A stretch of 28,795 bases of DNA from the NCBI GenBank assembly GCA_902496845.1, contig CABVCJ010000023.1, positions 1-28,795 on the forward strand. The letters run 5' to 3'. Shown one piece after another: positions 15,752 through 23,916 of this stretch. Position 1 is the stretch's first letter. Each line of letters starts with the position of its first letter. The notes beneath the pieces were generated by a model. The model was not told the origin of the DNA and searched no databases. It worked only from the letters and a program-made list of their open reading frames with translations. This stretch comes from an uncultured Collinsella sp. GTDB lineage: Bacteria > Actinomycetota > Coriobacteriia > Coriobacteriales > Coriobacteriaceae. Made by a program: the position numbers and the translations under genes.

Positions 15752-16750
15752 ATGACCCATTGCAATGACCAACTCATCGATCAACTACTCACCCAAGCCG
15801 AACAAGAGGGGCGCTGTCTGATTCCTCCGAGCACGGCGATCCGAAAAGCGCTCCTTCGGCGCATCGGCGACATGGTCGTCTCGCCCATGCCGGGACTGTT
15901 CGCGCGTAAAATGCGCTGGGATGAACTCAACCGGGCGCAGCGTCATTGCGAGATTATTCGCGCCCTTGCGATCATCCACCCCGATTGGACGTTCTGCTCG
16001 TTTTCGGCCGCCTGCCTGCTGGGGCTCGAGGTCTCGTGGCGACACCTGAATGTCGTGCATGTCTGCAGCTCGACAAAGCCGTCGGCTCGTCCGGGCGCAC
16101 ATATTCAGCGACACCAGATTGAACCGGCCGGAGCAATACGCAGAGCCGGCATATCGGTAACGCCGCCCATCCAAACGGCCACAGATTGCCTGCTGCAAAC
16201 CGGTTTTGCTGACGGCATGCCCATTGCCGATTCGGCAATCTTAAAGCTCGGCCTTGCGCGGGAACAGCTGATGGAGGCCGTCGAGCAACGAGCGACTGCC
16301 CGCAATGGCCACGCGATTCGTACGGCCCTCACAACGCTTCGATATGCCGACGCCCGCGCCGAGAGCGGCGGGGAATCGGTCGCCCGAGCCGTCATGATCG
16401 AGACGGGCTTTGCGCCCGACTGGCTTCAATACGAGTTGACGGACCCCTTCGATTCGGCCAAGCCCATACGAACGGACTTTGCCTGGGAGCGCCAGGCGCG
16501 AGAACTCACACTGGGAGAACTCGATGGGCTGATCAAATATACCGACCAGACCATGCTGGCCGGACGCACCACCGCCGAGGCGCTCGTTGCCGAACGACAG
16601 CGCGAGGCGCACCTATCGCTCTACGGCCATCCTCTGCTGCGCTTTACCATGAACGAGGTCCGCTCGGCAGGAATGCTCGTCAAAAAGCTGCAGACGGCAG
16701 GCATCTGGCAGACCGCGCTGCCGACATGGCTCAACGAGGTAGAGCTGTAG
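15752..16750 (+). CDS. AbiEi-like / DUF559-like protein with probable PD-(D/E)xK core, 332 aa
   Basis: The start has a strong AGGAGG 9 bases upstream. The N-terminal part (about 1-160) has the layout of the AbiEi-type helical and mixed domain seen in actinobacterial type IV antitoxin-like proteins, including CSFSAACLLGLEV and HVCSS. The C-terminal part carries GGESVARAVMIETGF, IRTDFAW (Asp242) and GELDGLIKY (Glu256, Asp258, Lys262), which matches the E...RxDFxW...EFDGxxKY pattern of DUF559-like nucleases. Single proteins of this type are common in Coriobacteriia. No AbiEii toxin partner is adjacent. The gene is bracketed by the two hairpin arrays. Family assignment is moderate and the role unknown. 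Confidence 0.75.
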   Translation: MTHCNDQLIDQLLTQAEQEGRCLIPPSTAIRKALLRRIGDMVVSPMPGLFARKMRWDELNRAQRHCEIIRALAIIHPDWTFCSFSAACLLGLEVSWRHLNVVHVCSSTKPSARPGAHIQRHQIEPAGAIRRAGISVTPPIQTATDCLLQTGFADGMPIADSAILKLGLAREQLMEAVEQRATARNGHAIRTALTTLRYADARAESGGESVARAVMIETGFAPDWLQYELTDPFDSAKPIRTDFAWERQARELTLGELDGLIKYTDQTMLAGRTTAEALVAERQREAHLSLYGHPLLRFTMNEVRSAGMLVKKLQTAGIWQTALPTWLNEVEL

Positions 16751-16751
16751 G

Positions 16752-16816
16752 GGCTGTTGAGCCACGCATTGCCGGGTCGCATCCCCCCCTATCTGGGCCG
16801 CGTTTTCCCAACAGCC
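16752..16816. repeat. 8-bp inverted repeat after the AbiEi-like gene
   Basis: GGCTGTTG (16752-16759) and CAACAGCC (16809-16816) pair across 49 bases, just after the stop and just before array 2. It could be a weak 3' structure or the edge of the repeat block. Confidence 0.4.
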
Positions 16817-16823
16817 ACTCCCG

Positions 16824-17366
16824 CGGAAAGCGTGTCCCAGCCTGGACGCTCAAAACGGGATGCGCTTTCCAGATGGCGGGCCTAGCGGAAAGCGCGTCCC
16901 GGAATGAAGGCTCAGAACGGGATGCAATTTCCGCTTGAAGGCCGTTCCGGAAAGCATATCCCGTTCCGAGTGTCGATTCTGGGACACAGTTTCCGGTTGA
17001 GGACCGTTCCGGAAAGTGCATCCCACTCCGAGGCCTGATTCCGGGATACATTTTCCGCTGAGAGCCCCAAGGGAAAGCGCATCCCGTTCCGAGCGTCGAT
17101 TCCGGGTCGCAGTTTCCGGTTGAGGGCTGTTCCGGAAAGTGTGTCCCATTCCAGGCGCGGATTCCGGGATGCACTTTCCGTTTGAAGCTCCAACCGGAAA
17201 ACGCATCCCACTCTAGAACCAAATTCCGGGACGCACTTTCCATTTGAGGCCTCTACCGGAAAACGAATCCCATTCTGAGCGTCGAATCTGGGATACAGTT
17301 TCCGTTTGAAGCCCCGTCCGGAAAGTACGTCCCATTCTGTAGCCGAAATCTGGGACGCAGCTTCCG
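16824..17366. repeat. Hairpin-unit tandem array 2: nine copies of a 62-bp unit
   Basis: Units start at 16824, 16886, 16948, 17010, 17071, 17133, 17195, 17257 and 17319, with a period of 62 (once 61). Each unit is arm (15), loop (18), arm (15) and linker (14). The outer arm ends CGGAAA / TTTCCG and RTCCC / GGGAY are kept, while the four bases between them vary, mostly by transitions. Unlike CRISPR there is no unique spacer, since the whole unit is related. All three - strand frames stay open for long stretches, which creates false protein predictions. Confidence 0.92.
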
Positions 17367-17382
17367 CATGCGGAGGCGCTCC

Positions 17383-17420
17383 AAACAAAAGGCCCCGACT
17401 CGCGATGGAGCTAGGGCCAA
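17383..17420 (-). terminator. Terminator of the purine operon
   Basis: On the - strand GGCCC (17418-17414) pairs with GGGCC within the GGGGCC at 17396-17391, with extra partial pairing inside, followed by TTTTGTTT. It lies about 70 bases after the xanthine dehydrogenase stop and between that gene and array 2. Confidence 0.65.
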
Positions 17421-17487
17421 AGGTACAGCATATGCAGTTGATGTTGAGCGCGAACAGCTCGTCAGCAATGACCGCCCGCGCCCTACC

Positions 17488-20265
17488 CTACCCGCGGTTG
17501 CGGACGCGGCTGTAGGGCGTATCCACCATGGGCAGATCTGGACGCAGCTTGCCGTCAAACGCGCGGTAGGCGTTCTGTACGGCGGGCGCCGTGGGAATCG
17601 TTGCGATCTCGCCAATGCCCTTGCCGCCGTATGCCACGGGCAGCAGCTCGTCCTTCTCCACGTAGATGGCGTGGATATCCGGAATCTCGGGCGCGCGGAA
17701 CAGCCCGAGCGTGCCGTACCTGGCCTGGGGCACGCAGTCCTTGAGCGGCCAATCCTCGGTAAGCGCATAGCCCATACCCATGAGCACGCCGCCTTCGATC
17801 TGACCTTGAATGGAGATGGGGTTGACCACCTTGCCGGAATCGTGCGCGGCATAGACCTCGCTCACGCGGCCGTCACCATCCAGAATGACCACATGCGTGG
17901 CAAAGCCGTAGCAGATGTGGCTCTTGGGGTTGGGAACGTCGGCGCCCAGCTTGTCGGTCGGCTCCAGGTACACATAGCTAAACTCGCATCCCTCGAGCGC
18001 CTTGATGGCGGCCGTGGGATCTTGAGGATGCATACCCTGGCCGGCGACGAGCTCCTGCGTGCGCAGCTGATAGGCGCGACCGTCGTCGTACTCGATCTTG
18101 ACGCCGTCGCCATGCGCGCTCACGGGAGTATCGGGTGCGGGCTTGCCGGCCTCGATGTCAAGCATGGCATCGCGCAGTAGGAAGGCGGCGCCGCGCACGG
18201 CCTCGCCGGTCACGACCGTCTGACGCGATCCAGACGTGGTGCCGGAGTCGGGAGCGTTCTCGGTGGAGCACTCGCCGTTGGCGATGCAGCGAAGCGGCAG
18301 GCCGCATGCCTCGGCAACATCTTGCAAAAAGACGGTGTTACAGCCCTGGCCAATATCGGACGTGGCGGCATAGACCACGGCCACGCCGTTCTCGATGCGA
18401 ATCTTGCAGCGGCCGGCATCGGGCAGGCCCACGCCCACGCCGGCGTTCTTCATGGCGCAGGCGATACCGGCGTGTCCGGGATGCGCATAGTAGGCATCCT
18501 TGACCTCGAGCAGCGTCTCTTTAAGCGCCGTGGAGCAGTCGGCAATCTGACCGTTGGGCAAAACCTCGCCCGGCTCGATGGCGTTTCGATAACGAATCTC
18601 CCACGGATCCAGGCCGACCTTCTCTGCCAGCAAGTCGATCAGGCTCTCGAGTGCAAACTCGGACTGACAGACGCCAAAGCCGCGGTACGCACCGGCGGGC
18701 GGGTTGTTGGTGTAGTAGCCAAAGCCGCGAATGTCGGTATTCTGGTACTTGTAGGGGCCGACGGCATGCGTGCAGGCGCGCTCGAGCACCGGGCCGCACA
18801 GCGAAGCGTAGGCGCCGGTATCAAAGTTGATCTCGCAATCCAGGCCGGTAAAGTTGCCCTCGGCGTCGCAACCCAGCGTAAAGGTGCCGTCCATGGCATG
18901 GCGCTTGGGATGGAACGCAAGCGACTCGGCACGCGTGAGCTTGCACTTCACAGGACGTTGGAACTTATATGCAGCGAGCGCGGCCAGGTGCTGGATGGAC
19001 ACGTCCTCCTTGCCGCCAAAGCCGCCACCCACGAGCATAGTCTCTACAACCACGCGCTCGGGCTCGCTATCCCAGCCAAACATGTGGGCGCACTCTTTGC
19101 GCGTATCGTAGGCACCTTGGTCGGTCGACTGCACCTTGACGCCGTTCTTGTACGGGAAGGCGACGGCGCACTCGGGCTCCAAGAAGGCATGCTCGGTAAA
19201 GGGCGTGGTAAAGCGCTGCGTCACGGTGAACGCGCTCTCTGCCAGCGCCTTGGCGGCATCACCGCGCGTCACATGGCGGCTCTGGCACACGTTGTCCTTG
19301 AGCTCCACCGTGTTGCCAAAGGCAAAGAAGCTGTCGTGCAGGCGCGGGGCGTCGGCAGCCCTGGCCTCGACAATGTTACGCACGGGCTCCAGCGGCTCGT
19401 AATCAATCTTTACGAGCTTCTTGGCCTTCTCGAGCGTCGCCTCGTCCTCGGCAACCACCAGCACGATGGCATCGCCCACGCAGCGGGTGATATCGCCCGC
19501 CGCGATCATGACGTCCCAGTCCTGGATAAGGTGGCCGACCTGGTTGACCGGCACGTCCTCGGCGCGCAGGATACCCACCACGCCGGGCAGGGCCTCGGCC
19601 TTGGAGGTATCGATGGAGAGCACACGGGCGCGCGGGTACTTGGAGCGCACGGCGCTGGCGTAGGTCAGACCCGGCTGATCGAGCTCGTCGATGTCGTCGG
19701 GATACTTGCCCTCGCCGAGCACCTTCTTGCGCACGTCGATACGGAAGGCGCGCTTGCCCACGCCGTAGTCATCGCCGCGCTCCAGATCCTCGTCGATCTG
19801 CTTTTCGCCGCGCAGCACCGCAGCTGCCAGCGAAATGCCCTCGATGATCTTCTTGTAGCCGGTGCAGCGGCAGACGTTACCGCGAATGGCGTACTTGATC
19901 TGCTCCTCGGTGGGCTCGGGGTCCTCGGCGATGAGCGCCGCACCCGCCATGACCATACCGGGGATGCAAAAGCCGCACTGTACGGCGCCCACGGCGCCAA
20001 AGGCGTACACAAATGCCTCGCGCACGTCCTCGGGCAGGCCCTCGACGGTCACGATGTTACGGCCGGCGGCAAGGGCGGTGGTCAGCACGCACGCCTTGAC
20101 GGCCGCACCGTCCACATGGATGGTGCAGGCGCCGCAGGCGCCCTCGGAGCAGCCGTCCTTGGCGGAGTGAATGTGCAGGTCGTCGCGCAGATAGCGCAGC
20201 AGCGGCTTGTTCTGAGTCGTCGTGCGCTCGACGCCGTTAACGGTAAAAGTGAATTCCTGTGCCAT
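17488..20265 (-). CDS. xdhD: Fused 2Fe-2S / molybdopterin hydroxylase, selenium-dependent xanthine dehydrogenase type, 925 aa
   Basis: The enzyme class hydroxylates purines such as xanthine or hypoxanthine. Residues 1-80 are a plant-type 2Fe-2S domain (Cys39, 44, 47 and 59 in GCSEGACGACTIH...AC). Residues 85-160 are the second 2Fe-2S domain (CGFC at 97-100, CRC at 132-134). The rest is the molybdopterin-binding subunit, with GGGFGGKE, GAYRGFGVCQ and near the C-terminus GKGIGE, whose Glu886 matches the catalytic base. There is no FAD domain, as in XdhD-like enzymes of the SsnA/YgfK clusters. No in-frame TGA is used; selenium in this family is a labile cofactor. The ferredoxin gene ends 12 bases upstream. 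The exact substrate, and the direction of electron flow, are uncertain. Confidence 0.9.
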   Translation of the reverse strand: MAQEFTFTVNGVERTTTQNKPLLRYLRDDLHIHSAKDGCSEGACGACTIHVDGAAVKACVLTTALAAGRNIVTVEGLPEDVREAFVYAFGAVGAVQCGFCIPGMVMAGAALIAEDPEPTEEQIKYAIRGNVCRCTGYKKIIEGISLAAAVLRGEKQIDEDLERGDDYGVGKRAFRIDVRKKVLGEGKYPDDIDELDQPGLTYASAVRSKYPRARVLSIDTSKAEALPGVVGILRAEDVPVNQVGHLIQDWDVMIAAGDITRCVGDAIVLVVAEDEATLEKAKKLVKIDYEPLEPVRNIVEARAADAPRLHDSFFAFGNTVELKDNVCQSRHVTRGDAAKALAESAFTVTQRFTTPFTEHAFLEPECAVAFPYKNGVKVQSTDQGAYDTRKECAHMFGWDSEPERVVVETMLVGGGFGGKEDVSIQHLAALAAYKFQRPVKCKLTRAESLAFHPKRHAMDGTFTLGCDAEGNFTGLDCEINFDTGAYASLCGPVLERACTHAVGPYKYQNTDIRGFGYYTNNPPAGAYRGFGVCQSEFALESLIDLLAEKVGLDPWEIRYRNAIEPGEVLPNGQIADCSTALKETLLEVKDAYYAHPGHAGIACAMKNAGVGVGLPDAGRCKIRIENGVAVVYAATSDIGQGCNTVFLQDVAEACGLPLRCIANGECSTENAPDSGTTSGSRQTVVTGEAVRGAAFLLRDAMLDIEAGKPAPDTPVSAHGDGVKIEYDDGRAYQLRTQELVAGQGMHPQDPTAAIKALEGCEFSYVYLEPTDKLGADVPNPKSHICYGFATHVVILDGDGRVSEVYAAHDSGKVVNPISIQGQIEGGVLMGMGYALTEDWPLKDCVPQARYGTLGLFRAPEIPDIHAIYVEKDELLPVAYGGKGIGEIATIPTAPAVQNAYRAFDGKLRPDLPMVDTPYSRVRNRG

Positions 20266-20277
20266 GGTGATTCCCTT

Positions 20278-20757
20278 CTACACGCCGGCGGCGATGCCGG
20301 TGCGGTCGTGGATGGCGCCATGCGGGCAGACGACGGCGCACATGCCGCACGACAGGCAGTCCGCGCCATCGATATGGGCGCAATTGTCCTCGATGCGGAT
20401 AGCGCCGGCAGGGCACTTTTTGGCGCACATGCCGCAACCGATGCAGCTCGTGTCGCAGATCTTGCGGGCAATGGCGCCCTTATCCGTGTTGTTGCAGCGC
20501 ACCAGGATGTTCTGGTAGCCGGGAACAAAGGCAATCACGCGCTGCGGGCACGCCATGCCGCACAGACCGCAGCCGGTGCATTTGGAGCGGTCCACGCGGG
20601 CGACGCCATCGACCAGTACGATGGCACCGTGGGGACAGGCCGTGACGCAGGCGCCACAGCCAATGCAGCCTTCGCTGCAGCGGGCGTCGCCGCCTGCGGA
20701 GGCGCAACCGCTTCCGCAGGCAACGTAGGCCACGTTATGTTGAATGGATTTGGCCAT
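20278..20757 (-). CDS. Ferredoxin-like protein with four 4Fe-4S motifs, 159 aa
   Basis: Four CxxCxxCxxxCP motifs are visible: CIGCGACVTACP, CTGCGLCGMACP, CIGCGMCAKKCP and CLSCGMCAVVCP. Three extra cysteines lie near the N-terminus (ACGSGCASAGGDARC). The first pair and the second pair are two bacterial ferredoxin-like halves, resembling the C-terminal part of RnfB. It should carry electrons in the cytoplasm. Its start is 11 bases after the ygfK stop and its stop 12 bases before the molybdenum hydroxylase start, so it most likely wires YgfK to that enzyme. Confidence 0.92.
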   Translation of the reverse strand: MAKSIQHNVAYVACGSGCASAGGDARCSEGCIGCGACVTACPHGAIVLVDGVARVDRSKCTGCGLCGMACPQRVIAFVPGYQNILVRCNNTDKGAIARKICDTSCIGCGMCAKKCPAGAIRIEDNCAHIDGADCLSCGMCAVVCPHGAIHDRTGIAAGV

Positions 20758-20768
20758 AAGAGACTCGC

Positions 20769-23768
20769 CTATTTCTTAAGAAGGTACGAATAGTTGTCGC
20801 GCACAGCCCTGATGGTCAGGCGGACGGCCTCGGGAAGACCGGTGTTGACGGCATCGACCGAGACGGTGCGGACCGTGCCGGCGACGCGGACCTTAAAGTG
20901 ATCATCGCCCACGGCCAGGAAGCCCTCGTTCTCGGAGTTCTCCATGTCCTGCTCGCTCCAGAACAGGGTGAGCTTGTCCTTGTAGGGACGACCCTCCTGG
21001 TAGGGGCAGAACACGGCGCAGTTGCCGCACTCGTTGCACATGCCATCGACGTGAACGACCTGATGCTTGGCCAGACCCGGCACCTTAATGGCAACGTTGG
21101 CGCGGTTGGGGCACACGTCGCAGCAGACCTCGCACACCGAGCCGCAGCCCAGGCAGCGAGTCTTGGTGCAGTTGCGCTTGTCGCGGCACAGCGACCCCTT
21201 GCGCTCGTAGCAGGTGTCCTCGCGGCCGGCCTGCTCGTTGCAGTCGGCGTACTTGTTAAAGTCCACGCCGGCGATGGCACGAGCGACCTCGGCGGCGTCG
21301 GCGATAGCCTCGACCACGGTGGCCGGACCGCGGCGGCAATCGCCTGCAGCCCAGACGCCCTCGACGCCGGTGGAGGTGGCGGCAAGGCGGCCGCGACGGT
21401 CGTGCTCGACGCCCGCGGCATCGTACAGGCTGGCGTCGATGCCCTCGCCCACGGCGCAGATCACCGTGGTGGCGGAAAGCTCGACAGTCTCGCCCGTGGC
21501 GACGGGGCTACGACGGCCGCTTGCATCCGGCTCGCCAAGCTCCATAACATCGCAGGTCAGCACAGCGCCGTTGAGCGCCTTAGGCGCCAGCAGCTCGCAG
21601 AACTCAACGCCGTCGGCAAGGGCAAAATCGAGCTCTTCCTCGTCGGCGGGCATCTGCTTCTTGGTGCGGCGATACACCAGGCGCACGTTCTTCACGCCGG
21701 CCAGGCGCTTGGCCACGCGAGCCGCGTCCATGGCGGTGTTGCCGGCGCCGATGACCACGACATCCTCGCCCAGCTCGAGCTTCTCGCCCTTCTTGGCAGC
21801 CTCGAGGAACTCCAGTACATCGAGCTCGGCACTCTCGCCCAGGCCCGCAGAGCCGGGCATCCAGGCACCAGTGGCCACGACCACGTCGGTAAAGCCCTGG
21901 GCCTTGAGCTCGTCGATGGAATCCACGCGGGCGTTGAGCTGCACCTTGGCACCAAAGGCCAGACAGAGCTCGGCATCGTGGGAGATATCGTCGCTCGCAA
22001 TGCGGAACTCAGGAATCACGTGACGGACCACGCCGCCGAGCGAATCGCGGGCCTCGAAGATGGTGACGGGCACGCCGGCGCGCGTCAGGAAGAACGCCGT
22101 CGCCAGACCGGCCGGGCCGCCGCCGATAACGGCAACGTTGCGCTCGCCGTCGTTGGCGATGGCCTGGGCGCGCAGCTTGGGCAGCACGGCGGTCATGGCC
22201 TCGCGGGCGGCCTTGAGCTTGCTGGCGCGGATCTGGGCGCCCTCGGGCTCGTAGAACGCACGCTCGCAGGCACGGCCGCAGGGATGCGGGCAGATGGTGC
22301 CGGTAATGAACGGCAGGGCGTTGCGCTCGATGATGATGTTGAGTGCGTCCTCGTAGCGGCCCTCGTCAACAGCCGCCAGGTAGGCGGGAATGTCCTGCTG
22401 GATGGGGCAGCTCGTGCGGCACGGCGTGGTAAAGCAGTCGGAAAGCGGGGTCTTGCCGGCGACCTTGCGATCGGGCAGCGGGCGCAGCGGCTTCTTGTAG
22501 AGCGGGTTGGTGAGCGAATCAGTCTGGATCGCGGTCACGGCGTCGAGAGAGACGCCCGCGAACGGCTTGCCGTCCAGGTCGGTAAACTCGCCGGCCATCT
22601 GGCTAAAGCGCTCGTAGCCACCGGGCTTGAGCACGTCGGTCGCCAGGGTGACGGGCCAAATGCCGGCGTCATACAGGGCGCGGATGTTGTAGACCGTGGC
22701 GCCGCCGGAGTAGCTGATGCGCAGCTTGCCATCGAACTGCTCGGTAATGCGGCGAGCAGCCTCGATGGTCAGCGAGAACAGCGAACGGCCGGACATGTAC
22801 ATCTCGGTGGAGGGCAGCTCGTTCCTCGTCACGTCGACGGGGAACGTGTTGGTCAGCTTGACGCCAAACTCCAGGCCGCGCTCGGCACACAGGGCAATCA
22901 GGCGCTCGAACATGAGCACGGCGTCGGCCCATTGCAGGTCCTCGCGGAAGTGCGTATCGTCGAAGACGATGTAGTCAAAGCCCAGCTCGTTCAGACGCTG
23001 GCGGGCAAACTCATAGCCCAGCAGCGTGGGGTTGCACTTGATGTAGGTGTTGAGGCCCTTCTCGGTGATCAGATAGGTCGCGATGCGCTCGATCTCGGCG
23101 GGCGGGCAGCCGTGCAGGGTAGACTCGGTGATGGAGTTGGAGACGCGTGCCGGGATGGATTCGACAAACGCGGCGTCGACATGCTCAAACTTGTCCAGGT
23201 TGGCAAGCGCCCATGCGCGGCACTCATTCCAGACGTCAGAGCCGCTGGCGTCCTTCATGCCCTCGATGTAGGCGTCGACCTTGGGGTTCTTGATGCCCTC
23301 GAGGTCATAGCCCACGGACATGTTAAAGACAAAGCCGTCCGGGCTGCCCAGGCCGTACTCGCGAGCGATCAGGTGGCAGGCAAACCATGCCTTCACGTAC
23401 TCGGCAAAGGCCTGCGGAACCTCGAGCTCGGTCGACCACTCGCAGTTGTAGCACTCGTCCTGCGCCACAATGCAGGGCTTGTTCACACACTTGGAGAGCT
23501 CCTCGCCGTCCATAACCTGGACGGTCTTGAGCTCAAAGAAGCGGGAACCGGCCACGTAGGATGCCACGATGTTCTGGGCAAGCTGCGTATTGGGGCCGGC
23601 GGCCGGGCCAAACGGAGTCTCGATGCGCTCGTCAAAAATGGGAAGCGCACCCTCCTGATTGGTCGTGACCATCTTACGCACGCCAAAGATGGCGTCCTGA
23701 GTCTTGTGCTCCTCGATGATCCAGTTCATCAGCTGCGAAAACGGGATCGGCCTCATGATGTCGCTCAT
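20769..23768 (-). CDS. ygfK: YgfK: putative selenate reductase-type flavoprotein subunit, 999 aa
   Basis: The ATG at 23768 has GAGGAG just upstream; the frame to 23891 runs through a GC-rich hairpin leader and is unlikely to be coding. Residues 1-430 resemble a dihydroorotate-dehydrogenase-like barrel (TPFGPAAGPNTQLAQNIV, FELKTVQVMDGEE). Residues 440-900 are a GltD-like module with CFTTPCRTSCPIQQDIPAYL, the FAD motif VAVIGGGPAGLATAF (about 545) and the NAD(P) motif VVIGAGNTAMDAARVAKRL (about 671). The C-terminus adds cysteine motifs CLGCGSVCEVCCDVCPNRA and CNECGNCAVFCP. It should pass electrons between NAD(P)H and the ferredoxin. In anaerobic purine/urate-degrading clusters YgfK accompanies SsnA and XdhD. 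The selenate role is historical annotation. Confidence 0.93.
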   Translation of the reverse strand: MSDIMRPIPFSQLMNWIIEEHKTQDAIFGVRKMVTTNQEGALPIFDERIETPFGPAAGPNTQLAQNIVASYVAGSRFFELKTVQVMDGEELSKCVNKPCIVAQDECYNCEWSTELEVPQAFAEYVKAWFACHLIAREYGLGSPDGFVFNMSVGYDLEGIKNPKVDAYIEGMKDASGSDVWNECRAWALANLDKFEHVDAAFVESIPARVSNSITESTLHGCPPAEIERIATYLITEKGLNTYIKCNPTLLGYEFARQRLNELGFDYIVFDDTHFREDLQWADAVLMFERLIALCAERGLEFGVKLTNTFPVDVTRNELPSTEMYMSGRSLFSLTIEAARRITEQFDGKLRISYSGGATVYNIRALYDAGIWPVTLATDVLKPGGYERFSQMAGEFTDLDGKPFAGVSLDAVTAIQTDSLTNPLYKKPLRPLPDRKVAGKTPLSDCFTTPCRTSCPIQQDIPAYLAAVDEGRYEDALNIIIERNALPFITGTICPHPCGRACERAFYEPEGAQIRASKLKAAREAMTAVLPKLRAQAIANDGERNVAVIGGGPAGLATAFFLTRAGVPVTIFEARDSLGGVVRHVIPEFRIASDDISHDAELCLAFGAKVQLNARVDSIDELKAQGFTDVVVATGAWMPGSAGLGESAELDVLEFLEAAKKGEKLELGEDVVVIGAGNTAMDAARVAKRLAGVKNVRLVYRRTKKQMPADEEELDFALADGVEFCELLAPKALNGAVLTCDVMELGEPDASGRRSPVATGETVELSATTVICAVGEGIDASLYDAAGVEHDRRGRLAATSTGVEGVWAAGDCRRGPATVVEAIADAAEVARAIAGVDFNKYADCNEQAGREDTCYERKGSLCRDKRNCTKTRCLGCGSVCEVCCDVCPNRANVAIKVPGLAKHQVVHVDGMCNECGNCAVFCPYQEGRPYKDKLTLFWSEQDMENSENEGFLAVGDDHFKVRVAGTVRTVSVDAVNTGLPEAVRLTIRAVRDNYSYLLKK

Positions 23769-23916
23769 AGTGAGCTCCTCTCTGTAACGCCCGGCGAGAC
23801 CGCGCGGCGGGCGCAAATACGGTGTAGCGCTAGCACAGCGCCGGCGACCCCGCGGAGGTCGCCTATACGCGCGTCGGATGCGGCGAAACATCCGGCGCGC
23901 GTGAATCTACTTGTAA
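23769..23916 (-). other. ssnA-ygfK gap with two strong hairpins
   Basis: One stem pairs 23867-23880 with 23889-23902 (14 bp, one G-T). A second pairs GGCGACC (23843-23849) with GGTCGCC (23857-23863). Neither is followed by a T run, so they look like RNA processing or stabilising structures within the operon, or like a leader for ygfK. Confidence 0.6.

Noticed and set aside
16824..17366. Possible CRISPR array
   Set aside because: The whole 62-bp unit is related from copy to copy; there are no constant repeats with unique spacers, and no cas genes are near.
17488..20265. Selenocysteine codon in the hydroxylase
   Set aside because: No in-frame TGA interrupts the gene; selenium in this family is a non-protein ligand.
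18322..20793. 823-codon open frame on the + strand
   Set aside because: Antisense to the molybdenum hydroxylase and ferredoxin; its Gly/Ala/His-rich product matches nothing.
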